A DNA stretch of 64,000 nucleotides from Sphingomonas adhaesiva (GTDB lineage: Bacteria; Pseudomonadota; Alphaproteobacteria; Sphingomonadales; Sphingomonadaceae), in the NCBI RefSeq assembly GCF_036946125.1, contig NZ_JAQIJT010000001.1, positions 1,016,501 to 1,080,500 of the forward strand, written 5' to 3'. The position numbers were made by a program, and so were the translations under genes. The notes beneath the pieces are model-generated. The model made no database searches, had not been told where the DNA came from, and saw nothing but the letters and a program-made list of their open reading frames with translations. Positions 57,339 through 64,000 of this stretch are shown here, one piece after another; positions within the stretch are counted from its first letter, which is position 1; each line of letters starts with the position of its first letter.

Positions 57339-59153
57339 TCAGAAGCTGTCCCAGCCGTCGCCTCCCGCCGCGGCACGGCGCGCGGGGGCGGGGGCGGGGG
57401 CGGGCGCCACCCGGCCCTCGACGCGGCGGGCCGGCATCCGCGTGACGTTCGCGGGCGCGGCGGCCTGCTCGTCGATCGCGAAGGTCGCGACCGAGGCGGC
57501 GAGCAGTTCCGCCTCCTTCACCAGATTGCGCGCGGCGGCGGAGGTTTCCTCGACCATCGCGGCGTTCTGCTGCGTCATGCCGTCCATCTCGCCGATCGCG
57601 ATGTTGATCTCGCCCAGGCTCTTGGCCTGATAGTCGGCGGAGCGGGCGATGCCGTCGATCGCCCCGCTGACGCTGCCGACGCTCTCGATGATGCGCGACA
57701 GCGCCTGCCCGGTGCGGTCGACCAGTTCGACGCCGGTGCGGACATGGGTCGAGGCGGAGGTGACCTTCGCCTTCACGTCGGTCGCGGCGTCGGCGGCGCG
57801 CTGCGCCAGCGCGCGCACCTCGCTCGCCACGACCGCGAAGCCCTTGCCCGCCTCGCCCGCGCGCGCCGCCTCGACGCCCGCGTTGAGCGCGAGCAGGTTG
57901 GTCTGGAAGGCGATGCCGTCGATCAGCGAGATGATCTCGGCGATCTCGTTGCTGGCCTGCTCGATGCCGTTCATCGCGCCGATCGCCTGACGGACGATCT
58001 CGCCGCCGCGCTCGGCCTCGCTCTGCGCCGCGGTCATCGACGCGCTGGCCTTCTCCGCCGCACTCGCACCGGCGCCGACCGACCTGGTGATCTCGTCCAG
58101 CGCGGAGGCCGATTCCTGGAGGCTGGCGGCCTGGCGCTCGCTGCGATCCGACAGGTCGGACGCGGCGTGGCTGATCTCGCCGGTGTCGCGCTTGATCGAT
58201 TCGACGCTGCGGCGCACGCCCGCCAGCACGCCCGACAGGCTGCTGGTGGCGGCGTTGTAATCGTCGGACAGCGTCTGGAACGCGGGCGGCACGTCGTGGA
58301 TGCGCGCGGTCAGGTCCGCCTCCGACAGGCGGTGGAGCGCGCCGCCGATCGCGCCCAGCGCCGCCTCGCGGTCGCGGTCGTCGACCACCTTCGCCACCGC
58401 GGTGTCGCGGAAGACGGTGATCGCGCGCGCCATGTCGCCCAGCTCGTCGTTGCGGTTGGCGGCGGGCACCTTGATGTCGTGCCGCCCCTTGGCCAGGTTG
58501 ACCATGACGTCGGTCAGCCCGGTGATCGGGCGCGCGATCTGGCGGCTGAGCACGCGGCTCAGCGTCACGGCGATGCCGATCAGCGCGATGGTGCCGAGCG
58601 CGAGCACGATCAGCGCGATCTCGATCGCCTTCTCCTGGCTGGCGGCGGCGGCCTCGATGTCCTTCGTCTCCTCGGCCCGCAGCGCGCGCAGCGGCAGCGC
58701 GACCTTGCTCACCAGCACCGCGGCACCGGCGCCGCGCACCGCCTCCTGCGCGGCGTCGCGGTTGCCCGCCTTCACCGCGGCGATCAGCCGGTCGCCCCAG
58801 TCGCGGCGCCACTTCAGCGTCTCCGCGCGGGCCTCCGCCACCATGGCGCGCTTGGCGGGATCGGTCAGCAGCCGGTCCAGCTCGGCCGCGGTTTCGTCGA
58901 ACTCCTTGCGGCCTTCCTCATACGATTTCAGATAGGTCGGGTCGGCGGTCACCAGGAAGCCGCGGAACTGGCTGTTCTGACGCAGGATCGAGGTTTCCAG
59001 CGTCAGCGCCTTGGCGAAGATCGACTGGCTGAAATTGCTGCGCTCGGTCGATCCCGAAATCATCATGATGTTGGCGAGGAACACCGCCATCACCAGCGCC
59101 GCGGTGGCGTTGATGGTGAGGAAGGACAGTCCGAGCTTGCGCGGTATCTTCAT
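57339..59153 (-). CDS. Methyl-accepting chemotaxis protein
   Basis: Transmembrane chemoreceptor of 604 residues. Two membrane segments (near residues 10-30 and about 190-210) flank a periplasmic helical sensor domain with NSQFRGFLVTADPTYLKSYE. A HAMP domain follows, then the long signalling hairpin with SLIDGIAFQTNLLALNAGVE and AARAGEAGKGFAVVASEVRA at its tip. The C terminus ends in GWDSF, resembling the NWETF-type tether for CheR and CheB. No che genes are near, so it is an orphan receptor here. ATG 59153 begins MKIPRKLGLSF. DUF2332 follows after 20 bp. Confidence 0.93.
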   Translation of the reverse strand: MKIPRKLGLSFLTINATAALVMAVFLANIMMISGSTERSNFSQSIFAKALTLETSILRQNSQFRGFLVTADPTYLKSYEEGRKEFDETAAELDRLLTDPAKRAMVAEARAETLKWRRDWGDRLIAAVKAGNRDAAQEAVRGAGAAVLVSKVALPLRALRAEETKDIEAAAASQEKAIEIALIVLALGTIALIGIAVTLSRVLSRQIARPITGLTDVMVNLAKGRHDIKVPAANRNDELGDMARAITVFRDTAVAKVVDDRDREAALGAIGGALHRLSEADLTARIHDVPPAFQTLSDDYNAATSSLSGVLAGVRRSVESIKRDTGEISHAASDLSDRSERQAASLQESASALDEITRSVGAGASAAEKASASMTAAQSEAERGGEIVRQAIGAMNGIEQASNEIAEIISLIDGIAFQTNLLALNAGVEAARAGEAGKGFAVVASEVRALAQRAADAATDVKAKVTSASTHVRTGVELVDRTGQALSRIIESVGSVSGAIDGIARSADYQAKSLGEINIAIGEMDGMTQQNAAMVEETSAAARNLVKEAELLAASVATFAIDEQAAAPANVTRMPARRVEGRVAPAPAPAPARRAAAGGDGWDSF

Positions 59154-59213
59154 GGTTCTCGCTAATCCGTCATAGGGGGGGAGGGTGGCGTCCACCCTCC
59201 CCCGTAAGGGCGA

Positions 59214-61946
59214 TCAGAAGCGCGAGCGCAGCGTCACGCCGTAGGTGCGCGGCTCGGCCAGGAACGAGCCGAACAGCGTGTTCGCCGTCGCGAACGTCGG
59301 CGCACCGAAGCGCTGCACCTGCGACTGGCTGTTCGCGCCCTGGAACGGCAGGTTGAATGCCACCTGCTGATAGTTGGTGTTCAGGATGTTCTGTCCCCAG
59401 AACTCCACTGCCCAGCGCTGCCCGTCGCCGCGCAGGCCGATGCGCGCGTTCATCACGAAGAAGCCGTCCTGCGTCTTCTCGACGAACAGGTCGGAGCCCG
59501 TGTTGTAGTCGCTGGTCATGCGGCCATCGACGTAGAACAGCGCGGTGAGGCCGGTGCCGGCGATCTCCGGCGACCAGGTGGCCGAGGTCGTGACGACGTG
59601 GCGCGGCGCGTTGGACATCATGCTGCCGGGCAGCAGGAACAGCGCGTTGTTCAGCGGCTCGCCCGCATTGCTGCCGACCAGGTTGTTGCGGTAGTTCGTC
59701 TCGGCATAGGTGTAGCCCAGGTTGAACGTGACGTCGGGCGCGGGATACATGCCGGTCTCGATCTCGACGCCCTGGGTCACCACGCCGGCCTTCACCGAGC
59801 CGTTGCACCGGCCGGTGTTCGAATCGTTGTCGCGGTCGGCCCCGGCCAGGTCGGTGCTGCACGAGCCGATGTTCTGGACGATGTAATTCGCCCCGTTGAA
59901 GGTGTTCAGCTGGAAGTTCTTGAACTCCGAGCGGAACGCCGCGACGTTCGCGGTGAACTTCGCCGAGGTGAACTTCACGCCCAGCTCATAGGCGTTCACC
60001 GTCTCCGGATCGAAGCGCAGGTTGACCGCCTGCGCCGCGGTCGGCGTGGAAAGCGCGTTCGCGGTCAGGTCCGAGCGGTCGAGGTTGTAGCCGCCCGCCT
60101 TGTAGCCGCGCGCGTACGAGCCGTAGAGCAGGGTGCTGGACACCGGCTTCCACGAGACGACCGCGGTACCCGTCAGCTGGCCCTCGTCGATCTTGTCGGC
60201 GATCGGCAGCCCGGTGATCGCCGAGGAGGAATTGCCGGTGCAGCTGAGCGTGATGACCCCGCCCGCCAGCGCCGCCAGCGGCGTCGCCAGCAGCGAACGC
60301 AGCTCGGCCTGCTGCGTCGGGCAGGCGGTGTTGTTGTTGTTGAAGCTGGCGCGCAGCTTCTTGTGCTCGCTGGTGTAACGCAGGCCGCCCGTCAGGCTGA
60401 GCGTGTCGGTCAGGCGGAAGATGTTGTGCGTGAAGAAGGCGTAGTTGCTGCTGGTCTGGTCGTACAGGTCGCGCACCGCGCCCACGTTCCGGATCGTGCT
60501 CAGGCGGTCGATGCCGTTGATGAGCGTCTGGCCGAGCGCCGCGGTCAGCGCGGTGCGGCCCGCGGTGCTGAGGCAGCCCGGATTGGCCGGGTTCTGAAGC
60601 GCGGCGGCGGGGTTGACGGTCGCGACGATGCGGCACGCGGCGAAGGCACCGTATTGCGCGCCGAACTTCAGATTGTCCGACACCTGCAGATCCTCGTGCG
60701 CGTAATAGCCGCCGACCAGCCAGTCGAGGCGGTTGCCGAAGAGGGATCCGCTGAGGCGCGTTTCCTGGGTGAAGGTCTTGAACTGGCGATACGACAGCCC
60801 GTCGTCCGCGCGGTAGATCAGGTCGACATTGCCGTAATCGACATCGGCGGCGCCGCCCGCCTTGTATTCGCGATAGGCGGAGATCGAGATGAGCTGGACG
60901 TTGTCGAAGTTCCACCCGATACGGGCCGACACGCCGTAATCCTCGGTCACGTTGGAATAGGCGCGGCCCGTCGTCTGCGCGATCTGGCGGTTATAGGGAT
61001 TGCCGTCGCTGGGCAGGACGCCGCCCAGGCTCTTCAGGATGTTGACGATGCGGTTCTGCGGCGCGACCGCGAAGTCGCCCGGAACGCCCGGGGTGGGATC
61101 GGTCTTCTCGCGCGTGTCGATATAGACCGCGCCGCAGCACTTCTCGTCGCGGTGCGTATAGTCGCCGATCAGGCGGACCGAGAAGTCGGTCGTCGGCTTC
61201 CAGAACAGCTGCCCGCGCACGAAGACTCGGTCGCGGTTGTTGTAGTCGGTGTTGTTGACGACGTCGCGGTAGAAGCCGTCGCGCTTGCCGTAGACGCCGT
61301 CGACGCGGAAGGCGAGCGTGTCGCCGACGACCGGGCCGGTCACCGCACCGGCGACGCGGACCGCGTCGTAATTGCCGTAGCTGACCTCGCCATAGCCGCC
61401 GAACTTGAACTCGGGGTATTTGGTGTAGATGCTGATCGCGCCGGCGGAGGAATTGCGCCCCGACAGCGTGCCCTGCGGGCCGCGCAGGACCTCGATCCGC
61501 TCCACTTCGCCCAGGTCGTTGAGGCCCGAGCCGGTGCGGCTGCGATAGACGCCGTCGATGAAGACCGCGACCGAGCTTTCCAGGCCCGGATTGTCGCCGA
61601 CGGTGCCGATGCCGCGGACGCGCGCGGTGGCGTTCGCCTCCGAGCCGGTCGAGGCGACCAGCAGCGAGGGCGCCAGCTGCGTCATCTGGCGGATGTCGGT
61701 CGCACCCGAATTCTGGAGCGCGGCCGCGCCATAGGCGCTGACCGCGATCGGCACGCTCGACAGACGCTGCGAGCGGCGGGTCGCGGTGACGACGATATCG
61801 GCGGTGTTGGCCGATTCGGCCTGCGGCGTCGCCTCTGCCGCCTTGTCCTGAGAGGTCGGCGCGACGGTGCGCAGCCCCTGCGCCGACGCCGTTCCGGCGA
61901 CCGTCAGTGCCGCCGTCGATGCCAGAAGAATACCCCAGAGTCGCAT
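59214..61946 (-). CDS. TonB-dependent outer-membrane receptor
   Basis: 910 residues with a signal peptide (MRLWGILLASTAALTVAGTA). The plug domain begins at DIVVTATRRSQRLSSVPIAV and has RVRGIGTVGDNPGLESSVAV and RGPQGTLSGRNSSAGAISIY. The barrel contains RDEKCCGAV, the same paired cysteines as in the first receptor of the window, and ends with AEPRTYGVTLRSRF. It resembles the first receptor along its length but differs in extracellular loops, and is about 80 residues longer. The start is ATG 61946. A hairpin overlaps its ribosome binding region. The substrate cannot be named. Confidence 0.92.
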   Translation of the reverse strand: MRLWGILLASTAALTVAGTASAQGLRTVAPTSQDKAAEATPQAESANTADIVVTATRRSQRLSSVPIAVSAYGAAALQNSGATDIRQMTQLAPSLLVASTGSEANATARVRGIGTVGDNPGLESSVAVFIDGVYRSRTGSGLNDLGEVERIEVLRGPQGTLSGRNSSAGAISIYTKYPEFKFGGYGEVSYGNYDAVRVAGAVTGPVVGDTLAFRVDGVYGKRDGFYRDVVNNTDYNNRDRVFVRGQLFWKPTTDFSVRLIGDYTHRDEKCCGAVYIDTREKTDPTPGVPGDFAVAPQNRIVNILKSLGGVLPSDGNPYNRQIAQTTGRAYSNVTEDYGVSARIGWNFDNVQLISISAYREYKAGGAADVDYGNVDLIYRADDGLSYRQFKTFTQETRLSGSLFGNRLDWLVGGYYAHEDLQVSDNLKFGAQYGAFAACRIVATVNPAAALQNPANPGCLSTAGRTALTAALGQTLINGIDRLSTIRNVGAVRDLYDQTSSNYAFFTHNIFRLTDTLSLTGGLRYTSEHKKLRASFNNNNTACPTQQAELRSLLATPLAALAGGVITLSCTGNSSSAITGLPIADKIDEGQLTGTAVVSWKPVSSTLLYGSYARGYKAGGYNLDRSDLTANALSTPTAAQAVNLRFDPETVNAYELGVKFTSAKFTANVAAFRSEFKNFQLNTFNGANYIVQNIGSCSTDLAGADRDNDSNTGRCNGSVKAGVVTQGVEIETGMYPAPDVTFNLGYTYAETNYRNNLVGSNAGEPLNNALFLLPGSMMSNAPRHVVTTSATWSPEIAGTGLTALFYVDGRMTSDYNTGSDLFVEKTQDGFFVMNARIGLRGDGQRWAVEFWGQNILNTNYQQVAFNLPFQGANSQSQVQRFGAPTFATANTLFGSFLAEPRTYGVTLRSRF

Positions 61947-61951
61947 TCAAA

Positions 61952-61981
61952 GCCCCCAAACGTTCGATGTTCGCTGGGGGC
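61952..61981 (-). promoter_or_regulatory. Hairpin over the translation start region of the second TonB receptor gene
   Basis: On the minus strand GCCCCCA and TGGGGGC (7-bp arms at 61975-61981 and 61952-61958) enclose a 16-nt loop with AACATCGAACGTT. The right arm lies five bases before the ATG and contains the only purine-rich ribosome-binding stretch (GGGGG), so folding would hide it. Confidence 0.4.
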
Positions 61982-62083
61982 GTGGTAAGCGCACAATCAT
62001 ACCCGACCGTTAACCGCGGCGGGCAAGTCGAGGATTCTACGACGAAAGTCGGTGTCGATCCGGAGGTATCGCGCGCCGTGGGC

Positions 62084-62278
62084 TCAGAAAACCTCTCCGG
62101 CGCGCAGCAGGATGCCCATCGTGGCGACCAGCAGGAAGCCGAGATAGATGATCCCGGCGTGGATCGGGGGGCCCGAATTCCTGCCGAAGGCATCCTCGGC
62201 GGTCGGTTCGGGGGCGCCGGGTTGGGGGGCGCCGGGTTGGGGGGCGGGGGATTCGGGGCGTGTGTCGGCGTCGGTCAT
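62084..62278 (-). CDS. Small single-pass membrane protein
   Basis: 64 residues, not recognised. The N-terminal half is Pro/Gln-rich with a short repeat (PQPGAPQPGAPEP), followed by one hydrophobic segment (AGIIYLGFLLVATMGILL). It lies 22 bp after the desaturase gene in the same direction, so it may be cotranscribed. It could be a membrane anchor or regulator of the desaturase. The repeat is encoded by GGGGCGCCGGGTTG repeats. Confidence 0.55.
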   Translation of the reverse strand: MTDADTRPESPAPQPGAPQPGAPEPTAEDAFGRNSGPPIHAGIIYLGFLLVATMGILLRAGEVF

Positions 62279-62300
62279 GCGCGTGGGAACGCGCGTGCGG

Positions 62301-63185
62301 TCAGGCGGGTTGCCGCGTCGCGCGCCGCATGACGTCGATATAGCCGAAGGACAGCGAATCGTGGCCGTCGTAGAAGCCGCGCGCGCGCAGCAGTCGGTGC
62401 ATCTGCGCGAGCCGGTACGGGGGGACGCCGGCGGTCATGTGATGCTCGACATGATAATTGACGTGGTTGGGGGCGATGAACAGCCGCTCCCACCAGCGCA
62501 CCAGCGTCGTCGCGGTGTTGCTACGCGGGTCGGGATCGCCGCGGTCGGGCACGACGCCATGCTCGCCGATCTGGCGCAGGCGGACGATCGCGGGATAGAC
62601 GAACAGCTGCGCCACCCACCACAGCGCATACGCCCACCAGCCGCCGGCCGCCGCGAGACCCGCCATAAGGCCCGCGTGAAAGGCGAGCCAGGGCCATTGC
62701 CGCTGCAGCCGGAACCGGCGCAGCGAGCGCATCAGGTCGCGCACGCCCGTCTGCCCCGAGATGTCGCGCCACAGCTTGCGCCGCAGCGCGGTGCGCGTGA
62801 TCGGATAGTGACGCACGAAGCCCAGATCGGGGTCGTCGGGCGTCCCGGCATGGCGGTGATGCGCGAGGTGATAGGCGCGATAGGCCGCCAGCGACACGTC
62901 GATCGGGGTGCCGGCGAGCCACTGCCCGACGCGCTCGTTGGTGCGGCGCTCGCGGAACAGCGCATGGTGCGCGCAGTCGTGGACCAGGATGCCCAGCCCC
63001 AGCTGCCGCGCGGCGATCAGCAGCACCGCGAGCGGGATCGTCACCACGTTGGGCCAGCCGATCGCGAGCGCGAAGGCACCCGCGATGATCGCCCAGTTGA
63101 CCGTGACGGTCCACCACGCGCGCGCGTCCGAACGGCGCATCAGCGCGGCAAGTTCGTCCTTCGACAGATAATCCGTTACGGTCAT
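62301..63185 (-). CDS. Fatty acid desaturase
   Basis: Integral membrane di-iron desaturase of 294 residues. Three histidine boxes are visible: HDCAHH, HLAHHRHAG and HVEHH. Hydrophobic segments before and between the boxes (AIIAGAFALAIGWPNVVTI and LAAAGGWWAYALWWVAQLF) match the family topology. The substrate could be a phospholipid acyl chain or a sphingolipid. ATG 63185 has AGGAGG nine bases upstream; a longer frame is in the divergent gene. A likely promoter is at 63210-63239. The gene is divergent from a PaaX-like regulator whose start overlaps its promoter. Confidence 0.88.
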   Translation of the reverse strand: MTVTDYLSKDELAALMRRSDARAWWTVTVNWAIIAGAFALAIGWPNVVTIPLAVLLIAARQLGLGILVHDCAHHALFRERRTNERVGQWLAGTPIDVSLAAYRAYHLAHHRHAGTPDDPDLGFVRHYPITRTALRRKLWRDISGQTGVRDLMRSLRRFRLQRQWPWLAFHAGLMAGLAAAGGWWAYALWWVAQLFVYPAIVRLRQIGEHGVVPDRGDPDPRSNTATTLVRWWERLFIAPNHVNYHVEHHMTAGVPPYRLAQMHRLLRARGFYDGHDSLSFGYIDVMRRATRQPA

Positions 63186-63209
63186 CGCGGGCAGCCTCCT
63201 GCGATCGCG

Positions 63210-63239
63210 ATAGTAACCGTAAATGCCAGTATGAGTCAA
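63210..63239 (-). promoter_or_regulatory. Sigma70-type promoter of the desaturase gene
   Basis: On the minus strand -35 TTGACT (63234-63239) and -10 TACTAT (63210-63215) are separated by 18 bases. Predicted transcription start is near 63203, only a few bases before the AGGAGG (63195-63200) of the desaturase. The promoter runs into the first codons of the divergent regulator gene, which suggests mutual regulation. Confidence 0.65.
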
Positions 63240-64000
63240 AAGATGTTATATGACTGGCGCCAGCCGGTGACGCCGCGGTCGCTGGCGCTGTGGTTCCTGT
63301 CGACCGCCGCGCCCGCGCCGCTGCGCACCGCGACGCTGATCGGGCGGGCGGCGATCTTCGGGATCGAGGCGGCGGCGATGCGCGTCGCGCTGGGGCGGCT
63401 GGTGCGCGAGCGGATGGCGGTGCAGCCCGAACGCGGCGTCTATGCGCTGGGGCCGGCGGCGGGCGCGCTGCACGTCCGCGCGCGCGGCTGGATGCGGGCG
63501 GAGGAGCGGGTGCGCGACTGGTCGGGGGCGTGGATCGTCGTGCTGACGCACCACCTGGGGCGGACCGATCGCGCGCGACTGGCGGTGCGCGAGCGCGCGC
63601 TGCGCCTCGCCGGGCTGGCGGAGGCGGCGCCGGGGATGTGGGTGCGCCCCGACAATCTGACCGTGGCGGTCGCCGACGAGGCGCGCGGGCTGGGGCTGGA
63701 GGCGGAGGCGATCGTGCTGACGCGCGCGCGTGCGGAGGCGCGGGAGGAGGCGGCGTTCCGTGCGCTATGGCCGGTCGCGGCGCTGGAGGAGGGCTATCGG
63801 TTCTGGTGCGCGGAGATGGCGGCGAGCAGCGCACGGCTGGCGGACGCGCACGCGATCGATGCGGCGCGGGAGACGTATCTGCTGGGCCAATCGGTGCTGC
63901 GCGCGATCAACTCCGATCCGATGCTGCCGGGGGAGCTGGTCGACGTGGCGCTGCGGCGCGGGATGGTCGCGGCGATGAAGCGCTACAATGCGATGGCGCT
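63231..64000 (+). CDS. PaaX family transcriptional regulator, 3' end cut by window edge
   Basis: Open frame from ATG 63231 to the window end, 256 codons and incomplete. The N-terminal part (DWRQPVTPRSLALWFLSTAA, then GRAAIFGIEAAAMRVALGRL) resembles the winged HTH of PaaX proteins. The middle has WIVVLTHHLGRTDRARLAVR and GMWVRPDNLTVAV, the conserved PaaX core. PaaX proteins repress phenylacetate or other catabolic genes upon binding an acyl-CoA. Here the neighbour is a desaturase, which shares the promoter region, so an acyl-CoA-type signal controlling lipid desaturation is an inference. ATG 63243 is an alternative start. Confidence 0.78.
   Translation, partial: MSQKMLYDWRQPVTPRSLALWFLSTAAPAPLRTATLIGRAAIFGIEAAAMRVALGRLVRERMAVQPERGVYALGPAAGALHVRARGWMRAEERVRDWSGAWIVVLTHHLGRTDRARLAVRERALRLAGLAEAAPGMWVRPDNLTVAVADEARGLGLEAEAIVLTRARAEAREEAAFRALWPVAALEEGYRFWCAEMAASSARLADAHAIDAARETYLLGQSVLRAINSDPMLPGELVDVALRRGMVAAMKRYNAMA

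Noticed and set aside
56272..58812. Minus-strand frame of 846 codons covering DUF2332 and part of the chemoreceptor
   Set aside because: Only the first 348 codons from ATG 57318 match a known family. The extension is another frame of the chemoreceptor gene and has no valid start context.
59598..61988. Long plus-strand frame of about 800 codons opposite the second TonB receptor gene
   Set aside because: Same GC artefact. The minus-strand protein has a signal peptide and complete receptor motifs.

Overview
The window is high-GC DNA from an alphaproteobacterium, most likely a Sphingomonas-type sphingomonad. This is a reading of gene content, not a database match. Supporting points are a GcrA cell-cycle regulator, two large TonB-dependent receptors of the kind these bacteria carry in number, an argD-argF-hslO block, a Bpt-type aminoacyl-tRNA-protein transferase, and many palindromic repeats at the 3' ends of genes. 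About 58 protein-coding genes are supported. No rRNA, tRNA, CRISPR array, phage or transposase gene was seen. Both window edges cut a gene: egtB on the left and a PaaX-like regulator on the right.

Layout. 0-5.3 kb: ergothioneine genes egtB-egtD, a coupled pair of DUF1176 envelope proteins, and a 3-hydroxybutyryl-CoA dehydrogenase. 5.3-10.1 kb: a minus-strand run of M28 peptidase, agmatine deiminase and purC, then rpsD with a strong terminator. 10.1-14.5 kb: chorismate mutase, two divergent L,D-transpeptidases of different subfamilies, nitronate monooxygenase, an NTF2-like protein and a sirtuin. 14.7-23.2 kb: one close-packed minus-strand series, NUDIX-DUF47 fusion, pit phosphate transporter, recF, two paralogous MFS transporters, gyrB. 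23.3-25.8 kb: an acyl-CoA ligase overlapping a much shortened acyl-CoA dehydrogenase whose stop codon lies in the terminal inverted repeat of a MITE-like element. 25.9-34.4 kb: parE, an outer-membrane barrel protein, gcrA, an ABC-2 permease, an aromatic aminotransferase, a Tat-exported class V aminotransferase and an Lrp regulator. 34.4-40.8 kb: ornithine cyclodeaminase, TonB receptor, TetR, LuxR and a full-length acyl-CoA dehydrogenase. 41-48.3 kb: a small secreted protein, argD, argF, hslO, bpt, threonine deaminase and a 3-hydroxyisobutyrate-dehydrogenase-like enzyme. 48.5-57.3 kb: a DUF3298-like protein, an amidohydrolase, mobA, a 28-residue peptide, a GT4 fusion protein with a GH130 partner, and DUF2332. 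57.3-64 kb: a chemoreceptor, a second TonB receptor, a small membrane protein, a desaturase and a PaaX-like regulator.

How genes may work together. (1) TonB receptor, TetR, LuxR and acyl-CoA dehydrogenase (35.5-40.8 kb) look like an uptake and catabolic module. An inverted repeat TTTACG-N6-CGTAAA lies upstream of tetR, and a one-mismatch copy with the same spacing lies upstream of the receptor gene. (2) The acyl-CoA dehydrogenase and the ligase/mini-dehydrogenase locus 16 kb away share a 26-bp bipartite motif (20 fixed bases around 6 variable ones), which suggests one regulon. (3) Phosphate uptake, DNA repair and gyrase genes sit in one transcriptional direction with gaps of 14-73 bp. (4) The GT4 fusion and GH130 genes form a carbohydrate-handling pair.

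The non-coding DNA is dominated by several families of palindromic repeats. They lie almost only between convergent or tandem genes and are absent from the divergent promoter regions examined. One copy of a repeat arm appears in frame inside gyrB.
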